Positions 10,440 through 20,322 of a stretch of 64,000 bases of DNA are shown here, piece by piece. How positions within the stretch are numbered: the first letter of the stretch is position 1; each line of letters starts with the position of its first letter. Position numbers and translations under genes: made by a program. Location: positions 806,001 through 870,000 of the forward strand of contig JAXHMA010000006.1 in NCBI GenBank assembly GCA_034521835.1, read 5' to 3'. A model generated the notes under the pieces. The model saw only the letters and a list, made by a program, of their open reading frames with translations, ran no database searches and had not been told where the DNA came from. This stretch comes from JAMQKA01 sp034521835 (GTDB lineage: Bacteria > Bacteroidota > Rhodothermia > Balneolales > Balneolaceae).

Positions 10440-13400
10440 ACTTCAACCATTCAGTATTTCGCTCCAAGGCAGGCATCTTGTGGAGGCCAGTGCCGGTACT
10501 GGAAAGACCTATAATATCACCTCTATTTTTGTGCGATGCCTGGTAGATAAAGAGATAGAGATCGATGAGATTTTAGTGCTCACCTACACCAAGGCGGCAA
10601 CGGCTGAGCTCAAAGATAGGATCCTTACGCGGCTTCGGGAATCGGTGCGTACTTTAAAACAGAATGAAGCGGCCGAAGATGATGAATTCCTTTACCAGTT
10701 GCTAAACAATATATCCAATAAAGAGCAGGCCGTAGATAAGCTGGAAAAAGCCCTCCATAATTTTGACGAAGCCTCCATTTTTACCATCCACAGCTTTTGT
10801 CAGCGTGCGCTGCAGGAGCAATCTTTTTTGAGTGGTATTCTATTCGATTCAGAACTGGTGAGCGACGATTCCGACATCGTTCAAGAGGCAATTGATGACT
10901 GGTGGCGAAATTTGGTGGACAGGGCGGACAGCTCTGAAACCGATCGCATTTGGTTGCATATCCTTGAAGAAGAGAACTATTATCCAGATTCTCTGGCCCA
11001 GTTTGTATCAACTGGAATAGGTAAGCCGTACCTGGAGATCAAGTACCAAAAACCGATCGGACAGAGTAGAAATAAGGAGCTGAAGAAACTGGCAAAGCTG
11101 TTCAATGAATTAAAGCAACAGTGGGAGGGAAACCAGTCACTCATCCAACAAATGTTGCTTTCTGAAGCCATGAATGGCAATAGATATCGTACCACCTCGG
11201 TGCCGGATTGGATTGATGAACTAGATCGCTGGCTACAGAATGAATTGCCTTCATTAAACCCCATTGAAAAGTTTGATCGATTCTCGATCGATTTTATCCG
11301 CACTAAGGGGACAAAGAAGGGACATGATGCTCCTGACCATCCCTTTTTTCACACTGTTCAGCAGTATATCGATCAGATGAACAGGGTCAGGAGCTGGCTT
11401 CCCGCTTTTAAGAAAGAGTTGCTGGAAGATGCGCGCCAGAACATCCGCCAGAAAAAGCTCTCGCAGGGCGTGTTGGGATATGATGACCTGTTGAATATGC
11501 TTCATGAAGCATTACATCGCCCCTCAACAGGTTCTGTGCTGGCCGGACTTCTTCGCAAGAAATACCCCGTGGCGCTGGTCGATGAGTTTCAGGATACTGA
11601 CCCGATTCAATACAAAATTCTGACCTCTATCTATTCAGCAGTCTCCTCCCAAACGGGCTTGTTTCTGATTGGAGATCCAAAACAATCAATCTACAGTTTT
11701 CGTGGTGCCGATGTATTTTCCTACCTGGAGGCGCGGAATGAGGTACCGCCTGAAAACCGGTACGGGCTGTTCCGTAATTTTCGGTCCCATAAAAATTTGA
11801 TTAGGGCTGTTAACTCTATCTTTGAGCAGATGGAGGATCCCTTTTTTGTGGATGAAATCCCTTTTTCCTCTGTTCAAGCTGCTGAAAGTAAAGAAGTACC
11901 CCCATTATTGATCGATGGGAAGGAAGAGCCGCCGGTTCAGTTTTTGCGCTCTGAATATGCGGATGCCTCCGAATACTCCAAAAAGGATGACGCCCGGAAA
12001 CGGGCTGCATCGGTTACAGCCGAATCGATCGCCAGCTTGCTGAACAAGGGCACTGCTAAAGAAGCGATAATGGGGGATCATCCGGTCAGTTCAAAAGATA
12101 TCGCAGTGCTCGTACGCACTCACAACCAAGCTGAAATGGTCCGACAGGCCCTGGAAGCCCGCTCTGTCAAGAGTGTGCAGTACAGTGAGAAAAGCATTTT
12201 TGAAACCGAAGAAGCGCGTAATATGGAACTGCTGCTCAAGGCTGTTGCAGAGCCTCGAAACGAGCGTGCCATCCGTACAGCGCTGGCTACTGAACTGTTT
12301 TCCTGCACAGCAGAGGATCTCATCCATTTTGAGGAAAATGAGCAGCAATGGACCCAGATCCTGGAACAGTTTACAGGTTGGAATCACCTTTGGCAGGGGC
12401 AGGGGTTTATTCCGATGTTCAGGACTTTCCTTCGAGAGGCGGAGGTGCAGGTTCACCTGGGCAAGCTGGTGCAGGGAGAGCGCAAGCTGACCAATACACT
12501 ACAGTTGGGAGAGCTGCTGCAGGCCCGGGAGCAGCAAGCCCGGGGCAGTATGTTTGAGCTGATCAAATGGCTTGCCCGCAAACGCGCCGACGCCGATAAA
12601 AACGCGGAGGAGGAGCAACTGCGGCTGGAAAGTGATGAGGATTTGGTCCGCATTGTCACCATGCACCGCAGCAAGGGACTGGAGTACCCGATCGTTTATT
12701 GCCCGTTTTTATGGGATGGGGCCAATATTTCAAATACTTCAGACCCGATACTTTATCACGATGAAAACAGTAATTTCCGCGCTTCTCTGGATCTCAATGG
12801 AAAGGATTCCCCGGAACGAAATCAGCATCGATACTGGGCCGCAAAAGAAGATATCTCTGAAAGTCTGAGGTTAGCCTACGTTGCGATGACGCGAGCCAAA
12901 CAGCACTGTACCATTATTATGGAAACGGCCAATGAAATCGAGTTCTCATCGCTGGGTTACCTGTTGCTGGGCAAGCCTAAGGTCGAACAGCAGTTGCGGA
13001 GCAAAATTTTTGATGATACTGAAAACCTGGATATCGCATCCTCTGACTATCATCAGGCACTTGTAAAGTTGGTAAAGCAGAATGCCGAATTTCTCTGCCT
13101 GAACATGCTAGATGATGAAGAGGTGACTTTGTCCCAAGAGTCGCGCGAGCGTGAGGATCTTAGTCGAAAGAATCGCAGGTTGGATAAATACGCGGAAATT
13201 CAATCTCGATCTGTCGTATCAAGTTTTTCCTCTATTATGCATCCCTCAAGCCCGCAAGGGCCAGATCCAGCGGGAGATGAGTTTTTTCTGCCAGAGGAGC
13301 TGCATCCCCCTGATTCCGATCAGAAGCAGCACAATATGTTCGGATTTCCCAAAGGTCCCCAGGCCGGTACCTGCGTGCATACTATTTTCGAGGATATCGA

Positions 13401-14043
13401 CTTCGCTGATCTTAAAGATTCGGACCTGGCCGATGTGGTGCAGAAAAACCTGGAGCAGTTTGGCTTTAATATTGAATGGACCGGGGTGGTGGCAAAGATG
13501 GTGCGATGTGTGTTGGCATATAAGTTGAAAGGGAACCTTCAACTTAAGCATGTGAAAGCTCCCGATCTGCTGAAGGAGATGGAATTTTATTTTGATCTCT
13601 CTTCATTTCAAACCCGGCAACTGGTTGAACTGCTGAGGCCGGGGTCTTCAGGCATAACGAACAGTGTTCCCGAGGGTTTTATGAAGGGATATATTGACCT
13701 TGTTTTTCGATCAGCCGATACTTTCTATATCGCCGATTACAAAACCAACTATCTTGGGGATTCCATAGAAGATTACCGCCCCGAATTGCTGGAGAAAGAG
13801 ATGCAGATGGCCGGTTACGATGTGCAGTATCATATCTATGCAGTAGCTCTTCACCGGTATCTTGAATCAAGAATGCCCGGCTACTCATATGATCAAAATT
13901 TTGGTGGGGTGTACTATCTGTTTGTCCGCGGGATGTCTGAAGAGAATTCATCCAACGGTATTTACTTTGAAAAACCGGCGAAGTCAACAATAGACGCTTT
14001 GGATAACCTATTTGGCAAAGAGGACCTGCAATCTTATGGATAA
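10432..14043 (+). CDS. recB: Exodeoxyribonuclease V subunit beta (RecB)
   Basis: This is a 1,203-residue 3'-5' helicase and nuclease subunit. Superfamily 1 motifs are all visible: Walker A EASAGTGKT near residue 18, motif II VDEFQDTDPIQ near 384, GDPKQSIYSFRGAD (III), RNFRSH (IV), TMHRSKGLEYPIVYCP (V) and YVAMTRAKQ (VI). The C-terminal RecB nuclease signature is GYIDLVFR then IADYKTNYLG near 1087-1112. I start at the ATG at 10432 (MNKLQPF) inside the recC end; an in-frame ATG at 10411 is less likely. The 3.6-kb frame is intact, unlike many genes here. It repairs double-strand breaks with RecC and RecD encoded on either side. Confidence 0.95.
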   Translation: MNKLQPFSISLQGRHLVEASAGTGKTYNITSIFVRCLVDKEIEIDEILVLTYTKAATAELKDRILTRLRESVRTLKQNEAAEDDEFLYQLLNNISNKEQAVDKLEKALHNFDEASIFTIHSFCQRALQEQSFLSGILFDSELVSDDSDIVQEAIDDWWRNLVDRADSSETDRIWLHILEEENYYPDSLAQFVSTGIGKPYLEIKYQKPIGQSRNKELKKLAKLFNELKQQWEGNQSLIQQMLLSEAMNGNRYRTTSVPDWIDELDRWLQNELPSLNPIEKFDRFSIDFIRTKGTKKGHDAPDHPFFHTVQQYIDQMNRVRSWLPAFKKELLEDARQNIRQKKLSQGVLGYDDLLNMLHEALHRPSTGSVLAGLLRKKYPVALVDEFQDTDPIQYKILTSIYSAVSSQTGLFLIGDPKQSIYSFRGADVFSYLEARNEVPPENRYGLFRNFRSHKNLIRAVNSIFEQMEDPFFVDEIPFSSVQAAESKEVPPLLIDGKEEPPVQFLRSEYADASEYSKKDDARKRAASVTAESIASLLNKGTAKEAIMGDHPVSSKDIAVLVRTHNQAEMVRQALEARSVKSVQYSEKSIFETEEARNMELLLKAVAEPRNERAIRTALATELFSCTAEDLIHFEENEQQWTQILEQFTGWNHLWQGQGFIPMFRTFLREAEVQVHLGKLVQGERKLTNTLQLGELLQAREQQARGSMFELIKWLARKRADADKNAEEEQLRLESDEDLVRIVTMHRSKGLEYPIVYCPFLWDGANISNTSDPILYHDENSNFRASLDLNGKDSPERNQHRYWAAKEDISESLRLAYVAMTRAKQHCTIIMETANEIEFSSLGYLLLGKPKVEQQLRSKIFDDTENLDIASSDYHQALVKLVKQNAEFLCLNMLDDEEVTLSQESREREDLSRKNRRLDKYAEIQSRSVVSSFSSIMHPSSPQGPDPAGDEFFLPEELHPPDSDQKQHNMFGFPKGPQAGTCVHTIFEDIDFADLKDSDLADVVQKNLEQFGFNIEWTGVVAKMVRCVLAYKLKGNLQLKHVKAPDLLKEMEFYFDLSSFQTRQLVELLRPGSSGITNSVPEGFMKGYIDLVFRSADTFYIADYKTNYLGDSIEDYRPELLEKEMQMAGYDVQYHIYAVALHRYLESRMPGYSYDQNFGGVYYLFVRGMSEENSSNGIYFEKPAKSTIDALDNLFGKEDLQSYG

Positions 14044-15901
14044 GCTGATGAATGACTTGGCAAAACTCCGGGATTTGGATGAGATTTCAGAAATTGCCTA
14101 CCAGTTTTCTGAATTTTTGAGACGTTTGGATCCAAACTGTGCACGTGATGTGCTGTTGGCAGGTTGCCTGGTGGCACAGCGTACAGAGGAGGGGGACGTA
14201 TGCGTGGAACTGACCCAGGTAGCAGCGTCCTCTATTTTTGGGAAAGGAACTGATTCAGCGATTAACGCTCCTTCACTTGACGATTGGGAGCGTGCGTTGA
14301 GAAACAGTAAGCTAGTTGGTCTGCCTGGGGATGCGCGTCCACTTATCCTGGATGAGTCCGGCAGATTGTACCTGCAAAAGTTCTGGAAGTATGAAGCGCG
14401 TCTGGCTGAACAATTGCTGGAGCGAGCATGCAAAGAACCAGAGATGGCAAGCGATTCCGATTTAAAGCGTGAGCTGGACTCCCTTTTTGGTACCGATTTA
14501 GACGAGGTTGACTGGCAGAAAGTGGCAGCCTGGAGCGCCATCCGCAACAAATTAACCATAATATCTGGCGGCCCCGGTACCGGCAAAACCACGACGGTAA
14601 TCAAGATTTTAATACTAATGGCCAAACTGGGATCGCTGGAACATATGGCACTGGCCGCACCTACAGGCAAAGCTGCTTCGCGTCTTATGGAATCTATAAC
14701 CGGTGCTCTTGACCGTATTAAACCAGAAAAATCTATTTTGCAGCAGTTGCCAGACGATGCGGTTACTCTTCATAAATTACTCGGAGCCCGCCGGCACGGG
14801 GGCGGATTTCGATACAACCGCGAAAATCCGCTGCCATATAATCTCGTAGTTATCGATGAGGCCTCAATGGTAGATTTGGCCTTGATGGTTAGGCTCGTGG
14901 ATGCCTTACCCAAGAATGCCAAATTAATTCTGCTGGGCGATAAAGATCAGTTGGCCTCCGTAGAGGCGGGCGCGGTTTTAGGCAGTATATGTGCAAAACG
15001 ACAAAACAAATTTTCATCGGCATGTTTAAAGTCCGCCAAAGAGATAGGGTTGAAAATTCCTGAAACAGCGCTGGAATCATCCCCGAAACCGTTAACCGAT
15101 CATATTGTACTGCTGGAAAAAAGTTATCGTTTTGGGGAAGACAGCGGCATCGGAAAGTTATCTTCTGCAATATTGAGTGGCGATACTCAAAACACCCTGG
15201 AGGTACTTGAGCCAAAAAAGTTTGAGGATACAACCATTATTTCGTTTAAAGATCTTAGCGGCTTTAAGCAAATTTTGTCAAAGATGTTGCAGCGAAATTT
15301 TCGAAAGATAGTTGAGGAAAGAAGCGTCCATCGCGCCCTTAACCTGATTTCGCATCTGGGAATCCTCTGCGTACACCGACGTGGTCCGCTGGGAGCGAAC
15401 CAAGTTAACCTGCTCGCCGAACAACTACTGCGGGATTCCGGCCAAATTCCAGCGACCCGGGAGTGGTACATCGGTAAACCGGTAATGGTGACACGCAACG
15501 ATTATTCCCTTGGATTGAGGAATGGGGAGATCGGTCTGACTCTTCAGGATGAACAGGGCGAGCTCAAAGTCTATTTCCCTAAAAGGGAGGGAGAGTACAG
15601 TGCATTTTTACCATCGCGCCTTTCATTTACTGAAACAGCGTACGCAATCACGGTTCATAAAAGTCAGGGGTCAGAATTTGAGGAGGTCGTCGTGGTGTTA
15701 CCAGCCCATGTCTCAGCCATATCTACCAGGGAGTTGCTCTATACAGCTGTGACACGCGCTCGTAAACGCTGCACAATAATTGGGAGTCCAAAGGTACTAT
15801 CGGGAGCTGTCGATCGGAGTATTAATCGTTCTTCAGGTCTTGAAGATCGGTTATGGGACTTAGAAAAGGGATCAAATCCTTCAGTAGAAGTTGGTAACTA
15901 A
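14036..15901 (+). CDS. recD: Exodeoxyribonuclease V subunit alpha (RecD)
   Basis: The 5'-3' helicase subunit of RecBCD, about 621 residues. Motifs are SGGPGTGKTTT (Walker A) near residue 183, LVVIDEASMVDL (Walker B), LLGDKDQLASVEAGAV, and C-terminal TVHKSQGSEFEEVVVVLP with YTAVTRARKR. The RecD N-terminal domain is present. The start at 14036 (MDKLMNDLAK) overlaps recB by 8 nt, the same spacing as recC/recB, so the three genes are translationally coupled in the order C-B-D. The frame is intact. A TTG start at 14012 is also possible, but the ATG fits the repeated overlap. Confidence 0.94.
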   Translation: MDKLMNDLAKLRDLDEISEIAYQFSEFLRRLDPNCARDVLLAGCLVAQRTEEGDVCVELTQVAASSIFGKGTDSAINAPSLDDWERALRNSKLVGLPGDARPLILDESGRLYLQKFWKYEARLAEQLLERACKEPEMASDSDLKRELDSLFGTDLDEVDWQKVAAWSAIRNKLTIISGGPGTGKTTTVIKILILMAKLGSLEHMALAAPTGKAASRLMESITGALDRIKPEKSILQQLPDDAVTLHKLLGARRHGGGFRYNRENPLPYNLVVIDEASMVDLALMVRLVDALPKNAKLILLGDKDQLASVEAGAVLGSICAKRQNKFSSACLKSAKEIGLKIPETALESSPKPLTDHIVLLEKSYRFGEDSGIGKLSSAILSGDTQNTLEVLEPKKFEDTTIISFKDLSGFKQILSKMLQRNFRKIVEERSVHRALNLISHLGILCVHRRGPLGANQVNLLAEQLLRDSGQIPATREWYIGKPVMVTRNDYSLGLRNGEIGLTLQDEQGELKVYFPKREGEYSAFLPSRLSFTETAYAITVHKSQGSEFEEVVVVLPAHVSAISTRELLYTAVTRARKRCTIIGSPKVLSGAVDRSINRSSGLEDRLWDLEKGSNPSVEVGN

Positions 15902-16438
15902 TACAGGTCTCACCTGCTTTTTAAATAATTCAACTTTCTCAAGAACCTGTGCATGAATCAATGAAAGTACTCTCGGAAGTTTCCGTTTACTTCTCCCGGC
16001 GGTTAAAAGCATGTTAGAAAGGGTAAGTACTGAGTAAACTATTTCCTCAATTAATTATATCTAACTATTTATTTTTTATTAATATACCTATGTATTAACT
16101 TTATATAAATAGAGCGGAAAATCAGGCTATTCACTGAATTATAAAATTTTGCAGAAGCAGAATTTGCAGTAAAAAAGTACTTGAAAGTTCTTACTCAGTA
16201 AGATTTAGGTTAGCTATCAAAAAGATAGTTTTAGTGTTGCTATCCGTTGGTATTATTATTTTTTAATCGATTTAGCAGAAACAAAGTATCGCAAATGAGA
16301 TATAAGCCAATGATGAGACCTTCAGATCTCATTTGTTGTACCCCGAAAAAGCCAACGTAAAAAGGAAAGGTCGGTTGATAGCCGGCTTTTCCTATTTATG
16401 CTACCGTTCTACAGCCGCAATTCACTATTTTCCCTAAA
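15902..16438. other. AT-rich intergenic gap after recD
   Basis: About 540 bp with no convincing gene on either strand. The sequence is strongly AT-rich between 16040 and 16300. A GTACTGAGTAA-like word near 16027 is partly complementary to TTACTCAGTAAG near 16191, giving a weak long-range inverted pair. The word CCCGAAAAAGCC occurs at about 16338-16349 and again near 16480. I assign no function. Confidence 0.4.
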
Positions 16439-16468
16439 TAAAAAAAGACACCAGCTATTGCCGGTGTC
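16439..16468 (-). terminator. Intrinsic terminator of the FKBP gene
   Basis: The stem GACACC (16447-16452) pairs with GGTGTC (16463-16468), extended by GC/GC around a TATT loop. Reading leftward it is followed by a T7 tract (AAAAAAA on the plus strand), as expected for a minus-strand terminator. It lies about 80 nt beyond the stop of the minus-strand FKBP gene. Confidence 0.75.
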
Positions 16469-16545
16469 CTTTCTGTTTCCCGAAAAAGCCAGCGCCGGGA
16501 TATTGCCTGAAGTGGCTTGTTTGCTAAATAAATGTACTGCCCGTC

Positions 16546-17271
16546 TTAGTTAACTTCCAACAGTTCAACTTCAAAAATCAGTGTTGAGCCCGGTTTTATT
16601 GGTCCACCGGGACGTGGATTGTTTCCATAAGCCAGCTCAGAAGGAATCCAGAATTTGTACTTGGCGCCTTCCTGCATCAGCTGAACGCCTTCGGTCCAAC
16701 CTGGGATTACCTGGTTGAGCGGGAAGGTAGCAGGCTCTCCTCGTTCATACGAACTGTCGAACTGGGTGCCGTCGAGCAGGGTACCGCGATAATGAACCGT
16801 TACGGTATCTTTGGCAGTGGGAGATGCACCGTCGCCTTCTTCAAGCACTTCATATTGAAGGCCGCTTTCAGTTTCCTGCACGCCTTCATTCTTGATATTT
16901 TCAGCCAGGAACTGCTGTCCTTTTTTGTTGTTTACCTGGGCCTGCTCTTGTTGCTGCTGCATTGTTTGCTGGCGTTTTGACATCTGGTACTCCTGGATGA
17001 TGGATCGCATGTCAGATTCGGGAACCTGAGATTCAAGGCTGTCGTCCATGCCGGCCTGAATGCCCTTTGCGAGCAGATCAAGGTCAATATCAGTCATTCC
17101 CTGTTGATTAAGTACCATTCCGTTCTGGTATCCGAGGCTGTAACTTACACTGTCAATGTTGGTTTCCAGATTTGCACTGCCGGAGGACATAGAGCCGGAG
17201 TTTGAATTACAACTTGCCAGCAGCGTAAAGGTAGCTAACAGACAAAAAAGCGTTAGTCGTTGTGAAAACAT
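16546..17271 (-). CDS. FKBP-type peptidyl-prolyl isomerase lipoprotein
   Basis: A 241-residue lipoprotein with lipobox LLASC (cysteine near 21) and a short serine/glycine linker. An FKBP_N dimerisation helix region (DLDLLAKGIQAGMDD, then a Q-rich coiled coil around 95-115) precedes a C-terminal FKBP domain at 145-241. The domain shows VTVHYRGTLLDGTQFDSS, FPLNQVIPGWTEGVQLM, ELAYG and GSTLIFEVELLEV. This is the Mip/FkpA layout, a periplasmic dimer that folds envelope proteins. The gene is monocistronic as far as I can see, with its own terminator downstream. Confidence 0.92.
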   Translation of the reverse strand: MFSQRLTLFCLLATFTLLASCNSNSGSMSSGSANLETNIDSVSYSLGYQNGMVLNQQGMTDIDLDLLAKGIQAGMDDSLESQVPESDMRSIIQEYQMSKRQQTMQQQQEQAQVNNKKGQQFLAENIKNEGVQETESGLQYEVLEEGDGASPTAKDTVTVHYRGTLLDGTQFDSSYERGEPATFPLNQVIPGWTEGVQLMQEGAKYKFWIPSELAYGNNPRPGGPIKPGSTLIFEVELLEVN

Positions 17272-17358
17272 GTATATAACTCTCGTTAAGTGTTATGATT
17301 AATGAATTTATTTTGAAAGGTGAAGGTATTTAATTTTAGCACCTTACAAAAATGCAAA

Positions 17359-18567
17359 TCAAAAATTAACAACGGACTCCAACGGAAGTGAAGCCATTTT
17401 TATTTGAGTTTGATCTCCAACGGCGGTCCAGGCAAAAAATAACCAGTTATTATGTACGGCAAGCTGGGGAAAGCCGCTCTTCCTGTCTTTTGACATGTGG
17501 GTTATAGTGACCGCTTTGCCAGGCAGTTTCTTGCCTCGTGTGACCGCTCTTATGTTCAATAATGCTTCTTTTTCACCATTTTCCATCCAGCTTATGATGG
17601 CTGTATTGGGGTTGATTAAAGCCGCATCCAGCCGGCCGATTGCATCTCCCATATCAATTTTTACAGGATCTCCAAACGTAGCACCGCCATCCGTGGAGAA
17701 AGCCGCCTTAACCTGGTTTTGTTCTTGGGCTCCGGTAAACCACGCTACGAGGACCGTTTCACCATTAGATTTAATCACCGGTCCATTTACGGGACATCCA
17801 CCAATTTTCCAGTTGTCATTGTGTACAAGAACCGGTTCAGACCATTCCCCCTTTATGAAACGACTTACCTGGATATCGCGGATCTCATCTTCAGTACGAT
17901 TGCGATACGCGGCAATAGCCCCGGTTGATGTTCGGGCCAGTGAGGTTTGGCAACAATCGCACACGCTGCCATCAATTTGTTTGCGATCGGTGACAGACCC
18001 ATCTTGATGGATAACAGCCGAACGGATGCTCATAGCTTTTGAAAGATCGCCGTACTCATCCTCAGCCCGGTCGGCCGTTTGCCGTCCATCCAGCCATACG
18101 GCAAGCATACTTCGCTCGGCCCACGGAATCATTGACACGAATCCATGTTCGGTAGCGGTTTTATCAAAATGCGGAGTCAGAACGGTGTCCTGCGTGCCAC
18201 CTATTGCGGCAAGGTTAACTTCATACGAATAGGCATTGCCGGGCACTTTGTGCAGCCAGTGGGCCGCAATCAGTTCGCTCTGTGCCGCAACGATGGAGGG
18301 ATAATCGGCCCAGTTGACAAACCAGTCACTACCAGAAGCAAGCGGTTCGGGCTCAGTCCATGTTCCGTCGGAATAGCGGGCATAGTTGAGAATAGCCATC
18401 CCTTCTGGCTGTTGCTCAACCCAGCTCATGTAAAGGTTCCCACTCGAATCGGTAGTGAGGTAGGGCAGTGACGTTGACATGCCGGCGGGCGATTCAAGCA
18501 TCTGTGGTTGTTCCGAGGAACCACATCCCACAAAAAATGCGCATAACAAGATTGGGAGATATCTCAA
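17359..18567 (-). CDS. BNR/sialidase-like beta-propeller lipoprotein with CDCC motif
   Basis: This 402-residue protein has a lipoprotein signal (FVGCGSS, cysteine near 15). Repeated propeller blades resemble BNR/Asp-box repeats (STDGGATFGDP near 290; DSSGNLYMSWVE near 40). The middle carries a cysteine cluster, VCDCCQTSLA near 200-209, which is not part of classic sialidases and could bind a metal. I see no sialidase Arg triad or catalytic Tyr/Glu set that I could defend, so enzyme activity is not assigned. It is a probable envelope-anchored propeller. The frame is intact, and no obvious operon partner exists on either side. Confidence 0.7.
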   Translation of the reverse strand: MRYLPILLCAFFVGCGSSEQPQMLESPAGMSTSLPYLTTDSSGNLYMSWVEQQPEGMAILNYARYSDGTWTEPEPLASGSDWFVNWADYPSIVAAQSELIAAHWLHKVPGNAYSYEVNLAAIGGTQDTVLTPHFDKTATEHGFVSMIPWAERSMLAVWLDGRQTADRAEDEYGDLSKAMSIRSAVIHQDGSVTDRKQIDGSVCDCCQTSLARTSTGAIAAYRNRTEDEIRDIQVSRFIKGEWSEPVLVHNDNWKIGGCPVNGPVIKSNGETVLVAWFTGAQEQNQVKAAFSTDGGATFGDPVKIDMGDAIGRLDAALINPNTAIISWMENGEKEALLNIRAVTRGKKLPGKAVTITHMSKDRKSGFPQLAVHNNWLFFAWTAVGDQTQIKMASLPLESVVNF

Positions 18568-18816
18568 AAGAAACTTTTTTTATAGTGCAGATTATTTAGC
18601 AGAGAAAATAAATAAAATATTTATCAGAAGATTTGAATATTCGGGCAGACAAGAATGGGATCAGCATAATATTTCAGAATAATACTAAAGAGTATATCCA
18701 ATGCGTGCCCCCACCCGGTTTATGGTCTGCAAAAATAAGTAGCGCGGAACGAAGCTGAGTTCTCACCTTTTCTTATAATGAATTCGAACTAGGTTTTTAA
18801 TCTTTAATGAAATTTT

Positions 18817-19645
18817 ATGCCTGAAGGACCAGAAATATGGAGAGTAGCTGACCGGTTATCCGATGCATTGGTTGACAAAAGAGCAGATGAAATATTTTTC
18901 GCCTTCGAGCGGCTTAAGCGGTATGAGTCTGAGCTTGCCGGACTTGAAGTTGTAAATATTGAGCCAAGAGGCAAGGCTATTTTGACTCGCTTTGCAAATG
19001 AACTTAATATCTACTCCCACAACCAGCTCTACGGCAAATGGAAAATCGTGGAAAATGGTAAAGTGCCCGATACCAATCGTCAACTCCGGCTCTCAATATC
19101 CAATAAGCAATATTCTGCCATCTTGTATTCTGCCTCCGAGATTGAAGTGCTAACCGATAAGGAGTTGGAAGATCATGACTACCTGAAAAAATTGGGGCCA
19201 GATCTGCTGCATCCCGATACCGATATTGATACGGTGAAAAACCGCTATTTTGATGATAATTTTAAGAACCGAAAAGTTGCCACTCTTCTGCTCGATCAGG
19301 GCTTTGTAAGTGGTGTCGGCAACTACCTGCGGGCGGAGATTATGTTTGTAGCTGGCGTCCATCCGGATCTGAAACTGAGGGAGTGCAGCGACAAGCAGAA
19401 AGAAAAAATGGCGGAGGCGTCTCTCAAACTAGCTCGTCGGTCTTATGAAACGGGCGGGGTCACAACAGATACCAAAACCGTTGAGGCACTGAAGCGAGAA
19501 ATAGCCTCGGTCTAACTACAGACATTACGTCTATGGTCGTGAAGGTTCTTATTGCCACAAGTGTGGAAATGAGATCAAAGTAAGCAGAACCGGAGGGCGA
19601 AAGCTGTATTACTGTTCTTCTTGCCAGGCTAAAATCAAAGAATAG
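18817..19645 (+). CDS. nei: Endonuclease VIII-type DNA glycosylase, frame broken
   Basis: A bifunctional glycosylase/AP lyase of the Fpg/Nei family, removing oxidised pyrimidines. It begins MPEGPEI, giving the catalytic Pro2 and Glu3. It continues with the helix-two-turn-helix region (LLDQGFVSGVGNYLRAEI near 150-170). The first frame ends at 19515, before the essential zinc finger. Read in the next frame, the sequence gives HYVYGREGSYCHKCG, then YYCSSCQ, the four-cysteine FPG finger, ending at 19645. One extra base near 19505-19512 explains the break. The PEGPEI start favours Nei over Fpg. It is encoded alone, convergent with the betaine-lipid pair. Confidence 0.87.
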
Positions 19646-19662
19646 GAAAGCTTTATTTCCGC

Positions 19663-20322
19663 TTATTTACGCCTGCCCAGGAACTTGATATAACTCCAGA
19701 TGCCCAGGTAGGCCTTCTGCTCTATAAACATGGTTGGTGTAAAAAACTTATTCAATAGGTTTGGCAGATGGCCATTTAGGTCAACGTGGTTTTTCTTCAT
19801 CCATTTTCTAAACCAGTTGAACGGGGTGTCGTTGAAATCAACTACGGCAATGTAACCGCCCGGTGCAAGGTCGGCATGGACCTGCTTGATGATATCTTCC
19901 GACTGGCTTCCCAGCATGGAAAGGGAATAGGAGAGCAGTATCAGGTTAAAGGGCTCAAACTTGAAATCAGCATCTCCATAAGCCCCGTGGATCAGTTTGA
20001 CCTGTTGATCATCGTGAAGCTTTTTGCGGGCCTGCCGAATCATATCTTCCGAGAGATCGATGCCGTAGATCGTGGCATCAGGAAACAGGTATTCCAGGTT
20101 CGAGAGATTTTTACCGGTACCGCATCCCACCTCAAGAATACGGGGATTAGGTGGTAGGTCGGGGATGTAGTTTAGCAGCTCTTCACGCCCAAAAAGAAAA
20201 CTCCAGCGCGTCCAGTCGTAGATGAGTGAGTGCAGCCGGTAGTAGGCTTTTAACTGCTCATTCCGAAGATCGATATTTTTTTCCGTAGATTCTATTATGC
20301 TACCGTTTTTGGATGATGCCAA
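19663..20322 (-). CDS. btaB: BtaB-like SAM-dependent methyltransferase
   Basis: A class I methyltransferase of 219 residues with motif I ILEVGCGTGKNL near 70 and motif II IYGIDLSEDMI. Its opening RLHSLIYDWTRWSFLFGRE is characteristic of BtaB-type enzymes. BtaB methylates the amino group three times to turn diacylglyceryl homoserine into the betaine lipid DGTS. The gene overlaps the DUF3419 gene by 23 nt, the expected btaA-btaB order. Function is inferred from sequence plus this pairing. The protein contacts the membrane but has no clear transmembrane helix. An alternative is another phospholipid N-methyltransferase such as PmtA, but the neighbour argues for BtaB. Confidence 0.8.
   Translation of the reverse strand: MASSKNGSIIESTEKNIDLRNEQLKAYYRLHSLIYDWTRWSFLFGREELLNYIPDLPPNPRILEVGCGTGKNLSNLEYLFPDATIYGIDLSEDMIRQARKKLHDDQQVKLIHGAYGDADFKFEPFNLILLSYSLSMLGSQSEDIIKQVHADLAPGGYIAVVDFNDTPFNWFRKWMKKNHVDLNGHLPNLLNKFFTPTMFIEQKAYLGIWSYIKFLGRRK

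Noticed and set aside
16338..16490. Repeated word CCCGAAAAAGCC as a regulatory or mobile repeat
   Set aside because: Only two copies of a 12-mer in low-complexity sequence, with diverging flanks; not enough to claim a feature.
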